In this document: piece by piece, positions 15,262-24,400 of the stretch
How positions within the stretch are numbered: the first letter of the stretch is position 1
Layout: every line of letters starts with the position of its first letter
NCBI RefSeq assembly: GCF_002245895.1
Contig: NZ_NPJZ01000001.1
Location: forward strand, 4,519,501 to 4,583,500
DNA: 64,000 nt
Direction: 5' to 3'
Origin: Rhodococcus sp. OK302
GTDB lineage: Bacteria > Actinomycetota > Actinomycetes > Mycobacteriales > Mycobacteriaceae
Program-made: the position numbers and the translations under genes
The notes under the pieces: model-generated
What the model saw: the letters and a program-made list of their open reading frames with translations, nothing else
What the model was told of the DNA's origin: nothing
Database searches by the model: none

Positions 15262-18000
15262 TCAGTGAGCCGCGCTGTCCCAGCTGCGTCCCGCTCCCAC
15301 CGACACGTCGAGTGGGACCGACAACTCGATTGCAGTGGACATCTTGTCCTTGACCAGAGCGGTGACCTGCTCGAGTTCCGATTGCACCACCTCGAGCACC
15401 AATTCGTCGTGAACCTGCAGCAGCATCCGTGACTTCAAACCTGCGTCTGCGAGCGCCTTCTGCACGTTGATCATCGCGACCTTGATGATGTCGGCTGCAG
15501 TGCCCTGGATTGGCGCGTTGAGTGCCGCACGTTCAGCGACTTCCCGACGCTGACGGTTGTCACTGTTGAGATCCGGCAAGTAGCGACGACGACCGTAGAG
15601 CGTCGACGTGTAACCGTCCTTGCGGGCCTGCTCGACCACGGCATGGAGGTAGTCACGGACTCCACCGAAGCGCGCAAAGTAGGCATCCATCTGCTGTTTC
15701 GCTTCTTCGGTGGAGATCTTGAGCTGCGACGCCAAGCCGTAAGCGCTCAGTCCGTAGGCGAGTCCGTACGACATCGCCTTGACCCGACGACGCAGTTCCG
15801 GCGTGACTTCTTCGATGGGAACACCGAATGCGCGTGAACCGACAAAACTGTGGAGATCCTCGCCGGTGTTAAAGGCCTCGATCAGCCCTTCGTCGCCAGA
15901 CACGTGCGCCATGATGCGCATTTCGATCTGACTGTAATCGGCGGTCAGGAGGACGTCGAACCCCTGGCCAACTACAAAACCGTCGCGAATTTCCCGGCCG
16001 GCGTCATTGCGGACGGGGATGTTCTGCAGGTTCGGATCGGTGGACGACAGGCGCCCCGTTGCGGCAACAGTCTGGTTGAACGTGGTGTGGATGCGACCGT
16101 CGTCGGCAACAGCCTTGAGCAGACCATCGACCGTCACCTTCATCCGCGTCGCATCACGGTGTGCAAGCAAATGCTCGAGGAACGGGTGTCCGGTCTTGTC
16201 GAACAAGCCCTGCAACGCCTCGGCGTCGGTGGTGTATCCGGTCTTGGTCTTCTTGGTCTTGGGCATGTCGAGTTCCTCGAACAACACGACCTGCAACTGC
16301 TTCGGCGAACCGAGGTTGATCTGCTTGTCGATCACCGCGTACGCGGAGTCGGCAGCGGCTGCGACCAGCGAAGCGAACCGGCTCTGCAGATCATGCAAAT
16401 GCGCACTGTCGACAGCGATTCCGGTGGCCTCGATCTTGGCGAGCTCCACCGTCAACGGCAACTCCATGTCGGAGAGAAGCGACTTCGATTCGATCGATTC
16501 GAGTTCGGTGTCGAGGGCGCGAGCCAGATCAAGAACGGCCTGAGCGCTGAGCATCGCCGTCTCAGCGGCTTCCGCATCCAACTGATCGGTGTCGTCGAGC
16601 AGCGAAAGCTGTTCCTGCCCCGACGTTTCTGCCCGCAGTTCACGCTTGAGGTATCGGAGCGAGAGGTCATCGAGGTTGAAGGTGCGCTGCCCTGGGCGTA
16701 CAAGGTACGCGGCAAGAGCCGTGTCGCTGGTGAGTCCGCCGAGTGTCCATCCACGTCCGCGAAGGGCATGGATGGCCCACTTGGCTTCGTGAATCGCCTT
16801 GGGCTGGGTTGCATCCGCAAGCCAATCCCCCAGAGCTGCTTCATCTTCCGGAGTGGCCGACGTTGTCGAGATATACGCGCACTCCCCGTCCGATGCCGCA
16901 ATCGCAAGAGCAGTGGTATCACCGGCATACGGCGTCCGAGTGCCGATGACTGTTACGCCGTGGCGTTCCCCGGTGCGGGCATGAGCATCGAGCCACGCCG
17001 CAACCGAGCCTGGCTCGAGAGCGTCACCGCTGACCTCGAAGCCCTCTTCCGCTTCGGGTTCGGATGACGACAGCGTCGCAAAGAGTCGGTCACGGAGAAC
17101 CTTGAACTCGAGATCGTCGAAGAGTGCATGAATCTTCTCGCGGTCCCACGGCGACAGGATCAACTGCTCCGGCGCGTACGGCAGCGGAACGTCGCGAACC
17201 ATCTCGGTGAGCTGACGGTTCAACAACACGTTTGCGATGTTCTCGCGCAATGAATCGCCGACCTTGCCACGAACCTTGTCGACGTTGTCGACCAATCCTT
17301 GGAGATCGCCGTATTCACGGATCCACTTGGTGGCAGTCTTTTCGCCGACACCGGGGATGCCCGGGAGGTTGTCACTCGGGTCTCCGCGCAGCGCCGCAAA
17401 ATCCGGGTACTGAGCCGGCGTGAGGTTGTACTTTTCTTCGACGGCCTCCGGGGTGAAGCGGGTGAGCTCCGAAACACCCTTCTTCGGGTAGAGGACCGTG
17501 ACATTCTCGGTGACCAACTGCAGAGCATCCCGGTCTCCGGTGACTACCAGGACGCGATACCCGAGGGCCTCGGCTTGAGTGGTCAGGGTGGCGATGACGT
17601 CATCGGCCTCGAAACCTTCCTCGGCCATGACCGGGATACCCAGTGCGCCCAGTACGTCCTTGGTGATGTCGATCTGGCCCTTGAACTCGTCCGGAGCCTT
17701 GGCGCGCTGCGCCTTGTACTCCGGGAACAGCTCCGCGCGGAACGTCTGACGCGACACGTCGAAAGCAGCCGCGAGGTGAGTCGGCTTCTCGTCGCGAAGG
17801 AGGTTGATGAGCATCGACGTGAAGCCGTACACCGCATTGGTTGCCTGGCCGCTATGCGTCTTGAAGTTGTCCGCCGGCAATGCGTAAAACGCACGGAAAG
17901 CCAGGGAGTGCCCGTCGAGGAGCATCAGGAGCGGACGGTCTTCCCCCGATCCGATTGCGACGGCGGAGGTACTGGACGGAGTTGCGGTTGCGGGGCTCAC
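15262..18000 (-). CDS. polA: DNA polymerase I
   Basis: 912 residues. N-terminal 5'-3' exonuclease (LLMLLDGHSLAFRAFYALP, GDPSDNLPGIPGVGEKTA helix-hairpin-helix), a central region at the place of the proofreading domain, and a C-terminal polymerase with TADYSQIEMRIMAH (motif A), RRRVKAMSYGLAYGLSAYGL (O-helix, motif B) and LLQVHDELVLEV (motif C). Fills gaps and removes RNA primers in replication and repair. The central domain lacks an obvious set of exonuclease acidic residues, as is usual in actinomycetes. GTG start at 18000 without a clear ribosome binding site. Confidence 0.96.
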   Translation of the reverse strand: MSPATATPSSTSAVAIGSGEDRPLLMLLDGHSLAFRAFYALPADNFKTHSGQATNAVYGFTSMLINLLRDEKPTHLAAAFDVSRQTFRAELFPEYKAQRAKAPDEFKGQIDITKDVLGALGIPVMAEEGFEADDVIATLTTQAEALGYRVLVVTGDRDALQLVTENVTVLYPKKGVSELTRFTPEAVEEKYNLTPAQYPDFAALRGDPSDNLPGIPGVGEKTATKWIREYGDLQGLVDNVDKVRGKVGDSLRENIANVLLNRQLTEMVRDVPLPYAPEQLILSPWDREKIHALFDDLEFKVLRDRLFATLSSSEPEAEEGFEVSGDALEPGSVAAWLDAHARTGERHGVTVIGTRTPYAGDTTALAIAASDGECAYISTTSATPEDEAALGDWLADATQPKAIHEAKWAIHALRGRGWTLGGLTSDTALAAYLVRPGQRTFNLDDLSLRYLKRELRAETSGQEQLSLLDDTDQLDAEAAETAMLSAQAVLDLARALDTELESIESKSLLSDMELPLTVELAKIEATGIAVDSAHLHDLQSRFASLVAAAADSAYAVIDKQINLGSPKQLQVVLFEELDMPKTKKTKTGYTTDAEALQGLFDKTGHPFLEHLLAHRDATRMKVTVDGLLKAVADDGRIHTTFNQTVAATGRLSSTDPNLQNIPVRNDAGREIRDGFVVGQGFDVLLTADYSQIEMRIMAHVSGDEGLIEAFNTGEDLHSFVGSRAFGVPIEEVTPELRRRVKAMSYGLAYGLSAYGLASQLKISTEEAKQQMDAYFARFGGVRDYLHAVVEQARKDGYTSTLYGRRRYLPDLNSDNRQRREVAERAALNAPIQGTAADIIKVAMINVQKALADAGLKSRMLLQVHDELVLEVVQSELEQVTALVKDKMSTAIELSVPLDVSVGAGRSWDSAAH

Positions 18001-18058
18001 GGTTGATCAGTCTAGGGATCCCTACTGACATCGATACCCCCGACCAGGTTTACCCAGC

Positions 18059-18676
18059 TCAGGCGTTCGGCTCGCCGCTGAGTGTTTCGAGAACCACCTC
18101 GGCGACGGCCTTCATCGTGGACCGCCTGTCCATCGCAGCACGTTGAATCCACTTGAACGCCTCCGGTTCGGTGAGCGCCTGGCGAACCATCAACACGCTC
18201 TTGGCCCGTTCGATGATCTTGCGAGCCTCCAAACGATCCGACAGGTCCGCGATTTCGCGCTCGAGCGCCGCCACCTCACGGAATCTGCTGACAGCCAATT
18301 CGACAGCCGGCACCAGATCGGTGATGGAGAAAGGCTTGACCAGATACGCCATCGCGCCGGCGTCGCGAGCCCGCTCCACCAATTCGCGCTGACTGAACGC
18401 TGTGAGAATGACAACAGGAGCAATTCGTTTGGCCGCGATCTCCGAAGCGGCGTCAATCCCGTCCCGCCTGGGCATCTTCACGTCCATGATCACCAAGTCC
18501 GGCCGCAGCGCTTCCGCCAACTCCACCGCAACCTGACCGTCGCCGGCTTCACCGACAACGTCGTAACCCTCTTCGCGGAGCATCTCGACCAGATCCATGC
18601 GGATCAACGCTTCATCCTCGGCAACAACAACGCGACGCGGTGCGCTCTGATTACCTTGTGGCAGTAGCGAATTCAT
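18059..18676 (-). CDS. pdtaR: ANTAR-domain response regulator (PdtaR-like)
   Basis: 205 residues. N-terminal receiver domain with acidic pocket AEDE and phospho-acceptor Asp65 in VIMDVKMP; conserved threonine in ILTAFS and lysine in YLVKPF. A short coiled segment leads to a C-terminal ANTAR RNA-binding domain (ARKIIERAKSVLMVRQALTEPEAF). ANTAR regulators bind paired hexaloop hairpins in mRNA to stop termination. GGAGG lies nine bases before ATG 18676. In mycobacteria this gene is also close to polA and pairs with a distant PdtaS kinase. Confidence 0.9.
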   Translation of the reverse strand: MNSLLPQGNQSAPRRVVVAEDEALIRMDLVEMLREEGYDVVGEAGDGQVAVELAEALRPDLVIMDVKMPRRDGIDAASEIAAKRIAPVVILTAFSQRELVERARDAGAMAYLVKPFSITDLVPAVELAVSRFREVAALEREIADLSDRLEARKIIERAKSVLMVRQALTEPEAFKWIQRAAMDRRSTMKAVAEVVLETLSGEPNA

Positions 18677-18783
18677 GGCCACCATCCTCCTCTGTCGAAC
18701 CGCCCCGACACGAGACGCGAACATAAAGAGGGTACCGGTGTTTGACTTTGAAATCGCATCTTCTAATGTAGTCATCGCAACAA

Positions 18784-18860
18784 GCCCTCGTATCCCAATT
18801 GGCAGAGGAAACGGATTCAAAACCCGTCCAGTGTGAGTTCGAGTCTCACCGAGGGCACCA
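18784..18860 (+). tRNA. tRNA with anticodon CAA (Leu) but class I architecture
   Basis: Clean cloverleaf: acceptor stem GCCCTCG/CGAGGGC, D-arm 18793-18809 (one C-A mismatch) with GG in the loop, anticodon stem ACGGA/CCCGT (A-C mismatch next to the loop), loop TTCAAAA (anticodon CAA at 18818-18820), T-arm GTGAG/CTCAC with TTCGAGT loop, A73 and encoded CCA. The variable loop is only five bases (CCAGT), whereas bacterial tRNA-Leu normally has a long variable arm. Identity is therefore uncertain: a noncanonical tRNA-Leu or a tRNA-like gene. It is followed by a GC hairpin. Confidence 0.75.
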
Positions 18861-18869
18861 TCTGCACCA

Positions 18870-18885
18870 GCCGCCGCAAGGCGGC
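18870..18885 (+). terminator. Hairpin after the tRNA
   Basis: GCCGCC-GCAA-GGCGGC, a six-base GC stem closed by a GNRA tetraloop, ten bases after the CCA end. Probable transcription end or processing boundary; no T tract. Confidence 0.5.
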
Positions 18886-18981
18886 ACCGACAAACTGTCG
18901 ACGTTCGTCCATGATCACCGGCCGCTATGTTCGATTTATGCGACACCGTTCACCGAGTGAAAATATCGCGGATTCCTTCAC

Positions 18982-19782
18982 ATGATCCACTGGGAAATCA
19001 CCCGTACTGATCCGGGATCTGGACTCATCGGCACTCACTACGGCATCGAGTTCACCGTCGACGACGCATGCCTAGCTGTCGCGAAGGCCAGCCGCAAGGC
19101 ACTGAATGCAACTGATGCCGAAGTGAATCGGGGCCTGCACATTCGGATCGCCGATCACGTCGTGTCACTCGACGGAATCCGAGATCCCCTGGTCAGCATC
19201 GAAGACCTGGCGAGCCGACTCACCGCTTCGCTCACTGCCAAGGAAGACGCATCGCGACCTCCAATTCCGAAACGCGAACCGCTGAAACCCTTTCCCACCA
19301 ACCCGCAACCAAACGACACGATCGAACCACGCCGTTTCCAAGTGGGAACAGTTGAGGTGGCAGGCCTGATCGTGATCATGGAAGAGGGCCAGCCCTATTG
19401 GCCGGAAATCGTAACCAATCCGGACGGGACCTCAGTGCCCGCAGTCGGCGAAGACACGATCGCCATTTTGACCCGAAACCAGTACGGCGAGGCCTCGATT
19501 CAAGCCATATCGCTGACCTGCCCACCTCCCAGCCGACATACCGGTTGGGAAGAGTTCTACGAAGCTCAAATCGATTCTCCCGACGGGGAGACTTACCTGT
19601 GGCCGGGCGGCGGTCCCTCATCGGAGAATCCGTTCACCGACCCCGTCACAGTCGACGGCCCGGGGCGCTATCACTTTCGTATTTACATCAGCGGCAGAAT
19701 CGGGAATGTCGGCGTCAGTAATCCCACTGTGCCTGAACGCTATTTGATCGAAACGTGGAAGGCCACCGCAGACGACCACTAG
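18982..19782 (+). CDS. Hypothetical protein
   Basis: 266 residues, not recognised. No signal peptide or membrane segment. Residues about 1-90 form one block (HYGIEFTVDDACLAVAKASRKALNA), then a proline-rich linker, then a C-terminal block with PDGETYLWPGGG and a strand-rich region ending in GRYHFRIYISGRIGN, which suggests a beta-sandwich. Codon use is like neighbouring genes, so it is likely real. It is followed within about 12 bp by the decayed lipoprotein copy, which makes this a disturbed stretch. Start ATG 18982 has only a weak ribosome binding site. Confidence 0.6.
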   Translation: MIHWEITRTDPGSGLIGTHYGIEFTVDDACLAVAKASRKALNATDAEVNRGLHIRIADHVVSLDGIRDPLVSIEDLASRLTASLTAKEDASRPPIPKREPLKPFPTNPQPNDTIEPRRFQVGTVEVAGLIVIMEEGQPYWPEIVTNPDGTSVPAVGEDTIAILTRNQYGEASIQAISLTCPPPSRHTGWEEFYEAQIDSPDGETYLWPGGGPSSENPFTDPVTVDGPGRYHFRIYISGRIGNVGVSNPTVPERYLIETWKATADDH

Positions 19783-19793
19783 TTCGATCCAGG

Positions 19794-20103
19794 CGGCACC
19801 ATTGACTGATAATGCTCTGTGGAACGCTCGTGTGCTTCGCCGTGCTGCACTGTGCTTGTCAGATGCCCCTCCCCTCTCGCCGAGGTCACTTACATCACGA
19901 CCGAACACCTCAACGACCGCTCGCGAGTGACGTACCGACTCGACGGAAACGGCACTGTGACATGGAAAGTCGAGTATGCGAGTGAAGCTGTTCGCGGCGG
20001 CGACAGCAACGTAGTCGACGTCGGTGGCAAGTCCATCGTTCAGGTAGATGTCGTTGGAAGTCCTCGGCCATCGATGATTACAGTCCCGGAAGAACGACGC
20101 TGA
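19794..20103 (+). pseudogene. Decayed copy of the AMIN-like lipoprotein gene
   Basis: Matches the intact gene at 21480-22100 in two blocks. Block one (19794-19860) resembles the start and signal-peptide DNA of that gene but is frame-shifted relative to block two. Block two (about 19870-20060) encodes SPLAEVTYITTEHLNDRSR and VTWKVEYASEAVRGGDSN, nearly identical to the intact AMIN-like domain. The lipobox and linker are deleted and the last third of the domain is missing. A product is unlikely to be exported or stable. Confidence 0.7.
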
Positions 20104-20181
20104 CCGCAGGCACCAACAGCCTCTCCCTGTTAGCGTCGGAATGATCCGGTTCGTCCGTATCGCACGATCGAAAGGATGCTC

Positions 20182-21432
20182 ATGTCCTATGCCGCGCACG
20201 AAAACATCACCGTAGATCCGACACTCGCCGATCTGTACAAGGACCTCCACAGCCATCCGGAGCTCGGATTCCAGGAACACCGCACCGCTGACATCGTGGC
20301 CAACCGCCTGAAGTCGCTGGGGTTCGCCGTCACCACCGGACTCGGGAAGACCGGAGTCGTCGGTGTCTTGAAGAACGGATCGGGCTCGACCGCGCTACTG
20401 CGCGCAGACATGGACGCCCTTCCCGTCAAGGAAGACACCGGACTCGACTATGCCAGTACCGTCACTGCCACCAATGAGGACGGCAAGGTCGTACCGGTAG
20501 CTCACGCCTGCGGCCATGACCTACACACGACGTGCCTGCTTGGTGCCGCCCAAATCCTCACCCAGGACACCGTCAGCTGGTCTGGCACCCTACTTCTCGT
20601 CTTCCAGCCTGCCGAAGAACTCGGCGCCGGTGCGCAAGCGATGGTCAACGATGGGCTCTTCGACAAGTTTCCGAAACCCGACGTCGTGCTCGGCCAGCAC
20701 GTCGCGCCGTTGCCTGCCGGAAAGATCGCCGGTCACCCCGGCCCTTCGTATGCGGGTTCCGACTCTCTCCGCGTACGACTGATCGGCAAGGGCGCGCACG
20801 GATCTATGCCCGAAAACTCCGTCGACCCGGTGGTGATGGCGGCAGAAACCGTAATGCGCCTGCAGACAATCATCTCCAGGGAAGTCCCGAGCACAGCAAT
20901 CGCTGTCCTCACCGTCGGTTCCATCCATGCCGGCGACGCGGCCAACGTCATTCCCGGCGAAGCCGAGCTGCAGCTGAATATTCGCAGTTACGACTCAGCC
21001 GTCCGCGAACGCATCCTGAAAAGCGTGGACCGCATCGTGCGAGGTGAAGCCGCGACGGCCGGGGCCCCGGAGGAGCCCACCATCACGGAGATCGAGCGAT
21101 TCCCGATCGTGGTGAACGACCCGACTGCACTAGGCAAAACCCTCGACGCTTTTGCGGCCTGGCTCGGCGAAGAAAATATTCTCGATCCGGGGGCAGGCGC
21201 CGGCAGCGAGGACGTCGGCATTCTCGCGACCAGTTCGGGTGCGCAATTGTCGTACTGGCTACTCGGCGGTACCGATCCGTCCCTGTTCACGACTGGCGAC
21301 ATGACCGATCCAGCCCTACGGACCGTGCCGTCGAATCACTCGCCGCACTACGCGCCCGTCATCGAACCGACTCTGAATATCGGAGTCTGCGCGCTTGTCA
21401 CGGCTACACGGACGTGGCTGCCGCCGACATGA
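20182..21432 (+). CDS. M20 family amidohydrolase (N-acyl-amino acid hydrolase type)
   Basis: 416 residues. M20D signatures: DLHSHPELGFQEHRTA near the N-terminus, LRADMDALPVKEDTG, metal-binding HACGHDLHTTCLLGAA, FQPAEELGAGA, and the dimerisation domain with IGKGAHGSMPENSVDPV. Family enzymes release amino acids from N-acyl or hippurate-type conjugates using two metal ions. AAAGGATG before ATG 20182 favours that start over an in-frame codon two earlier. It is flanked by two related AMIN-like lipoprotein copies, which suggests it was captured between a duplication. Substrate not predictable. Confidence 0.87.
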   Translation: MSYAAHENITVDPTLADLYKDLHSHPELGFQEHRTADIVANRLKSLGFAVTTGLGKTGVVGVLKNGSGSTALLRADMDALPVKEDTGLDYASTVTATNEDGKVVPVAHACGHDLHTTCLLGAAQILTQDTVSWSGTLLLVFQPAEELGAGAQAMVNDGLFDKFPKPDVVLGQHVAPLPAGKIAGHPGPSYAGSDSLRVRLIGKGAHGSMPENSVDPVVMAAETVMRLQTIISREVPSTAIAVLTVGSIHAGDAANVIPGEAELQLNIRSYDSAVRERILKSVDRIVRGEAATAGAPEEPTITEIERFPIVVNDPTALGKTLDAFAAWLGEENILDPGAGAGSEDVGILATSSGAQLSYWLLGGTDPSLFTTGDMTDPALRTVPSNHSPHYAPVIEPTLNIGVCALVTATRTWLPPT

Positions 21433-21467
21433 TTCGGCAAATTCCGTACCCGGAGACAAGCAGACGA

Positions 21468-21473
21468 TAGATT
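21468..21473 (+). promoter_or_regulatory. -10 element, probable leaderless start of the lipoprotein gene
   Basis: TAGATT lies exactly six bases before the ATG at 21480 and no ribosome binding site is seen. The -35 region is poor. Confidence 0.4.
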
Positions 21474-21479
21474 CGGTTG

Positions 21480-22100
21480 ATGTGGCACCGTCGGCTGATC
21501 GCGTTCGGTGGAACACTCTTGTGCTTCACTGCACTTCTCGGGTGCCAGTCCAATCCCGAATCAACTGCCGAATCCAGTACTTCGACAGTTGACAACTCCG
21601 GCAATGCAGCAACCGAAACCGGAACAATGCAAGTCGGAAATCCCCCAATCGCGGGACCACCCAGCATCACTCTCCCACCCGTCGTTACCCCCTCAATCGA
21701 CACCGACACAAACTCGCCCAGTCCACTCGCCGAAGTCACGGGCGTTACTACCGAGCACCTCTTCGATCGCTCGCGGGTTACATACCAACTCGACGGAAAT
21801 GGCACTGTGGCATGGAAAGTCGAGTACGTGAGCGAAGCCGTTCGCGGCGGCGACAGCAAGGTAGTTGATGTCGGTGGCCGATCGATCATTCAAGTTGACA
21901 TCATGGGAGTTACAGCGCCTCAACCATTTCCACCGATCAATGCCCACGACGGCACTGTCATGGCAGTCGAGACCGCATCGGTGAGCAGTTCTATCGTCCA
22001 GTCCTTCATCGGCACGGCGACTTCGCATCCGGGGTTTCGGGTGACAGAAACCGAGTCGCCAGATCACCTCGTCGTAGACATCTTCTTTGCAGGCGGATGA
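21480..22100 (+). CDS. AMIN-like domain lipoprotein
   Basis: 206 residues. Lipoprotein signal peptide with lipobox ALLGC (Cys22), then an S/T/P-rich linker, then an AMIN-like domain (EVTGVTTEHLFDRSRVTYQL ... HPGFRVTETESPDHLVVDIF). AMIN-type domains bind cell-wall polymers or target periplasmic proteins; the actinobacterial variant occurs in secreted proteins of unknown role. The protein should sit on the outer face of the membrane. A decayed paralogue lies on the other side of the amidohydrolase gene. ATG 21480 chosen over TTG 21477. Confidence 0.75.
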   Translation: MWHRRLIAFGGTLLCFTALLGCQSNPESTAESSTSTVDNSGNAATETGTMQVGNPPIAGPPSITLPPVVTPSIDTDTNSPSPLAEVTGVTTEHLFDRSRVTYQLDGNGTVAWKVEYVSEAVRGGDSKVVDVGGRSIIQVDIMGVTAPQPFPPINAHDGTVMAVETASVSSSIVQSFIGTATSHPGFRVTETESPDHLVVDIFFAGG

Positions 22101-22195
22101 CGTCCATTACTTGGTGAGCCGCCGGCATCCACCAAAAGTACGAATGCGGCTGGAAACCCCCGCGGATGTGGGGAAACTCGGTAGCGTCTCGTCGC

Positions 22196-22849
22196 ATGCG
22201 AACACATCGCGGAAGGGCCGGCATCGTGACAGCGACAGTAGCTGCGGTGGGCGCCTCGGCCATCCTGTTCTCCGGAGCCGGTAGCGCTACACCGAGTGAC
22301 AGCATGACGACGCCCGACGCACTGACCGTCTCAGGTGCCGCGAGCGCCTCAGGTGACCCGCAGCGCGTTCCAGCCCTGTCCTGTGAGGCCACAGCAGAAC
22401 TTGACCGGCAAAGCGCTGAGAGAGCAGCTGAGGCAGGCGTATCCGTGCCCGGGCCGCTGCAGTGGCCGCCCATTGCACGCGGAATGGACCCCGACGAGCC
22501 ACGGCCGGCGGTAGCACCACTCGACCCGACTACCGGAATCCCCAAGGACCAGCTCGGCGGAACGATTCCGGTCGACGTGGTGCAGGAAACTCGCAGGCGC
22601 GAACGAGAAGAAGCGCTACTGGCGCCGAAAGAACCTCGGTGGTGCGGCGCCGCGGTCGACGCGCTCCAGCTTCAAGCGGAAAGCACTACCGGCCAGACCG
22701 CGTGCTATCTGTCCGACGGCCGATTTGCGACCACGCTGTTTGTCGATTCTGCGCCCTTGGACCCAAATATATCGCCGTATCAACGACCCTCTCGGGACTC
22801 GTTCGACGAAATCTGCCGACACCTGGGATGGGACCGTAGCTACCAGTGA
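22196..22849 (+). CDS. Hypothetical secreted protein
   Basis: 217 residues, not recognised. Signal peptide with basic start MRTHRGRAG, hydrophobic stretch TATVAAVGASAILF and a small-residue cleavage region (GSATPS). The mature part holds a helical segment (ATAELDRQSAERAAEAGVSV), proline-rich stretches, and four cysteines (SCEA, WCGA, ACYL, ICRH) that could form two disulfides. Start at ATG 22196; ten upstream codons in frame do not read as a signal. Stands alone between the lipoprotein and the SRPBCC gene. Confidence 0.6.
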   Translation: MRTHRGRAGIVTATVAAVGASAILFSGAGSATPSDSMTTPDALTVSGAASASGDPQRVPALSCEATAELDRQSAERAAEAGVSVPGPLQWPPIARGMDPDEPRPAVAPLDPTTGIPKDQLGGTIPVDVVQETRRREREEALLAPKEPRWCGAAVDALQLQAESTTGQTACYLSDGRFATTLFVDSAPLDPNISPYQRPSRDSFDEICRHLGWDRSYQ

Positions 22850-22986
22850 CACAACCCCGCAGCGGAGGCGGTCAATCGTTACATCAGATCGATACATAAC
22901 GATCTGACCTGCAGTTATTCCCTACACGCCGCAAAAATGGCACGATGGTGTCAACCTCACGGGTTCCAACACAAGTGGAGGCACCG

Positions 22987-23490
22987 ATGGACAATGGCAT
23001 TATCAGCCTGACGTACGACGGTCGGGTGGCGCTCAGTTTTCGACTAGCTGTCCCCCAGTCTCCCGACAAAGTCTGGAAAGTGATCACTCAACGCGAGTTC
23101 CTCGAGGCCTGGTTCCCCGCTGACGTCGAATTCGACCTGACCCCGGGCGCCGACCTCCTGTTCAAGGTGACGCCCGAGCAGATCAAGCGATACGGCTTAC
23201 CCGCCGATCACGCCACTCGCGGAACTGTGATCAGCGTCCGGCCGAACCACATCTTCGAGTATCTGTGGGACGCCGAAACCCTGCATTGGGAATTGGTTCC
23301 CGACGGCACGGGCGGATGCTGGCTGACACTCACTCACACAATGGAAGAAGAAGAGTCCGCGTACGCCCACGCCGCCGGCTGGCACGCCGGTCTCGAAGTT
23401 GTTGCGGCACAACTCGACGGTCGCGAAGTGGACTGGTCACCCTGGGACAGAGCCGACGAACTGGCACCGCAGTACCAGAAATCAGCATAA
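22987..23490 (+). CDS. SRPBCC / AHSA1-like protein
   Basis: 167 residues. START-like fold of the AHSA1 type: FRLAVPQSPDKVWKVITQREFLEAWFP at the start, a central PDGTGGCWLTLTHT strand and the final helix with AAGWHAGLEVVAAQLDGR. Such domains form a hydrophobic pocket; many are uncharacterised. GGAGG lies six bases before ATG 22987. Cytosolic. Convergent with tesB and not obviously part of an operon. Confidence 0.8.
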   Translation: MDNGIISLTYDGRVALSFRLAVPQSPDKVWKVITQREFLEAWFPADVEFDLTPGADLLFKVTPEQIKRYGLPADHATRGTVISVRPNHIFEYLWDAETLHWELVPDGTGGCWLTLTHTMEEEESAYAHAAGWHAGLEVVAAQLDGREVDWSPWDRADELAPQYQKSA

Positions 23491-23517
23491 AGACTGGCCC
23501 ACACTCGGGCTCAGCCC

Positions 23518-24399
23518 CTATTCCCCCTTGCGCGGGAAGTGCCTGATGACGCCCTCTTGAACTACCGTCGCCATCAGCATGCCTTCGATCGAGAAGTACC
23601 GCCCCGTCGCCAAGCCCCGAGAACCAGCGGCCACCGGCGATTCTGTTGCGTAGAGCACCCAGTCGTCGAATCGGAAGGGTCGATGGAACCACATCGAATG
23701 ATTGACTGTCGCAGCAACAATTCGGTCGTGACCCCAGGACAAGCCGTGGGTAGTGAGGATCGAATCCAGGACTGTTGTGTCGGACGAGTACGCCAACACC
23801 GCGGCATGGATCAGTGAATCGTCCGGGAGTTTCCCCTCAGCCTTCATCCACACCCGATTATGGGTGAGCTTCTCCCCGGTGCCCTTCAATATCCAGGCCG
23901 GATCGTTGGCATAACGCATGTCGATCGGTTTGAGAGCACCGGCAAAATGCGGAAGCTTGTCCTCATAACCTGACAGACGATCACCCAAGGGCGGCAACGA
24001 CTCCGGCAACGGAACATCCGGAATCTCGACAGCATGCTCGAGGCCCTTACCCGAATCCTGAAACGCTGCCAGCATCACGAACAGTTCGTTATCGCCTTGA
24101 TAGGCGGTGACCTGACGGTTGGCAAACGCACGTCCGTCACGATGACGTTCGACGCGATACTCGATGGGCGCCTTGACGTCTCCACCGCGAATGAAATGTG
24201 CGTTGATCGCATGGATCGGCCGATCGCCGTCCACGGTACGGCCGGCGGCAATCAGTGCCTGAGACACCAACTGGCCGCCGAACGTCCGTGAACCTACTTG
24301 CGCCGGATGATGGCCGCGGAACGCGTCGTCGCCGATGTGTTCCAGATCGAGCAGAGCCAGGAGGGTATCCAGGTCTGCAGACGCGTCCGCATTGCTCAC
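23518..24399 (-). CDS. tesB: Acyl-CoA thioesterase II
   Basis: 293 residues, two fused hotdog domains: QVGSRTFGGQLVSQALIAA in the first and DDSLIHAAVLAYSSD with SMWFHRPFRFDDWVLYATESP in the second, as in TesB. Hydrolyses acyl-CoA to free acid and CoA. GTG start one base after the pyruvate kinase stop, so the two genes form an operon, an order I also recall from mycobacteria. Confidence 0.93.
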   Translation of the reverse strand: MSNADASADLDTLLALLDLEHIGDDAFRGHHPAQVGSRTFGGQLVSQALIAAGRTVDGDRPIHAINAHFIRGGDVKAPIEYRVERHRDGRAFANRQVTAYQGDNELFVMLAAFQDSGKGLEHAVEIPDVPLPESLPPLGDRLSGYEDKLPHFAGALKPIDMRYANDPAWILKGTGEKLTHNRVWMKAEGKLPDDSLIHAAVLAYSSDTTVLDSILTTHGLSWGHDRIVAATVNHSMWFHRPFRFDDWVLYATESPVAAGSRGLATGRYFSIEGMLMATVVQEGVIRHFPRKGE

Positions 24400-24400
24400 G

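Noticed and set aside
15850..17067. 405-codon plus-strand ORF
   Set aside because: Lies wholly within polA on the opposite strand; the polymerase has full family motifs, so this is a codon-bias shadow.
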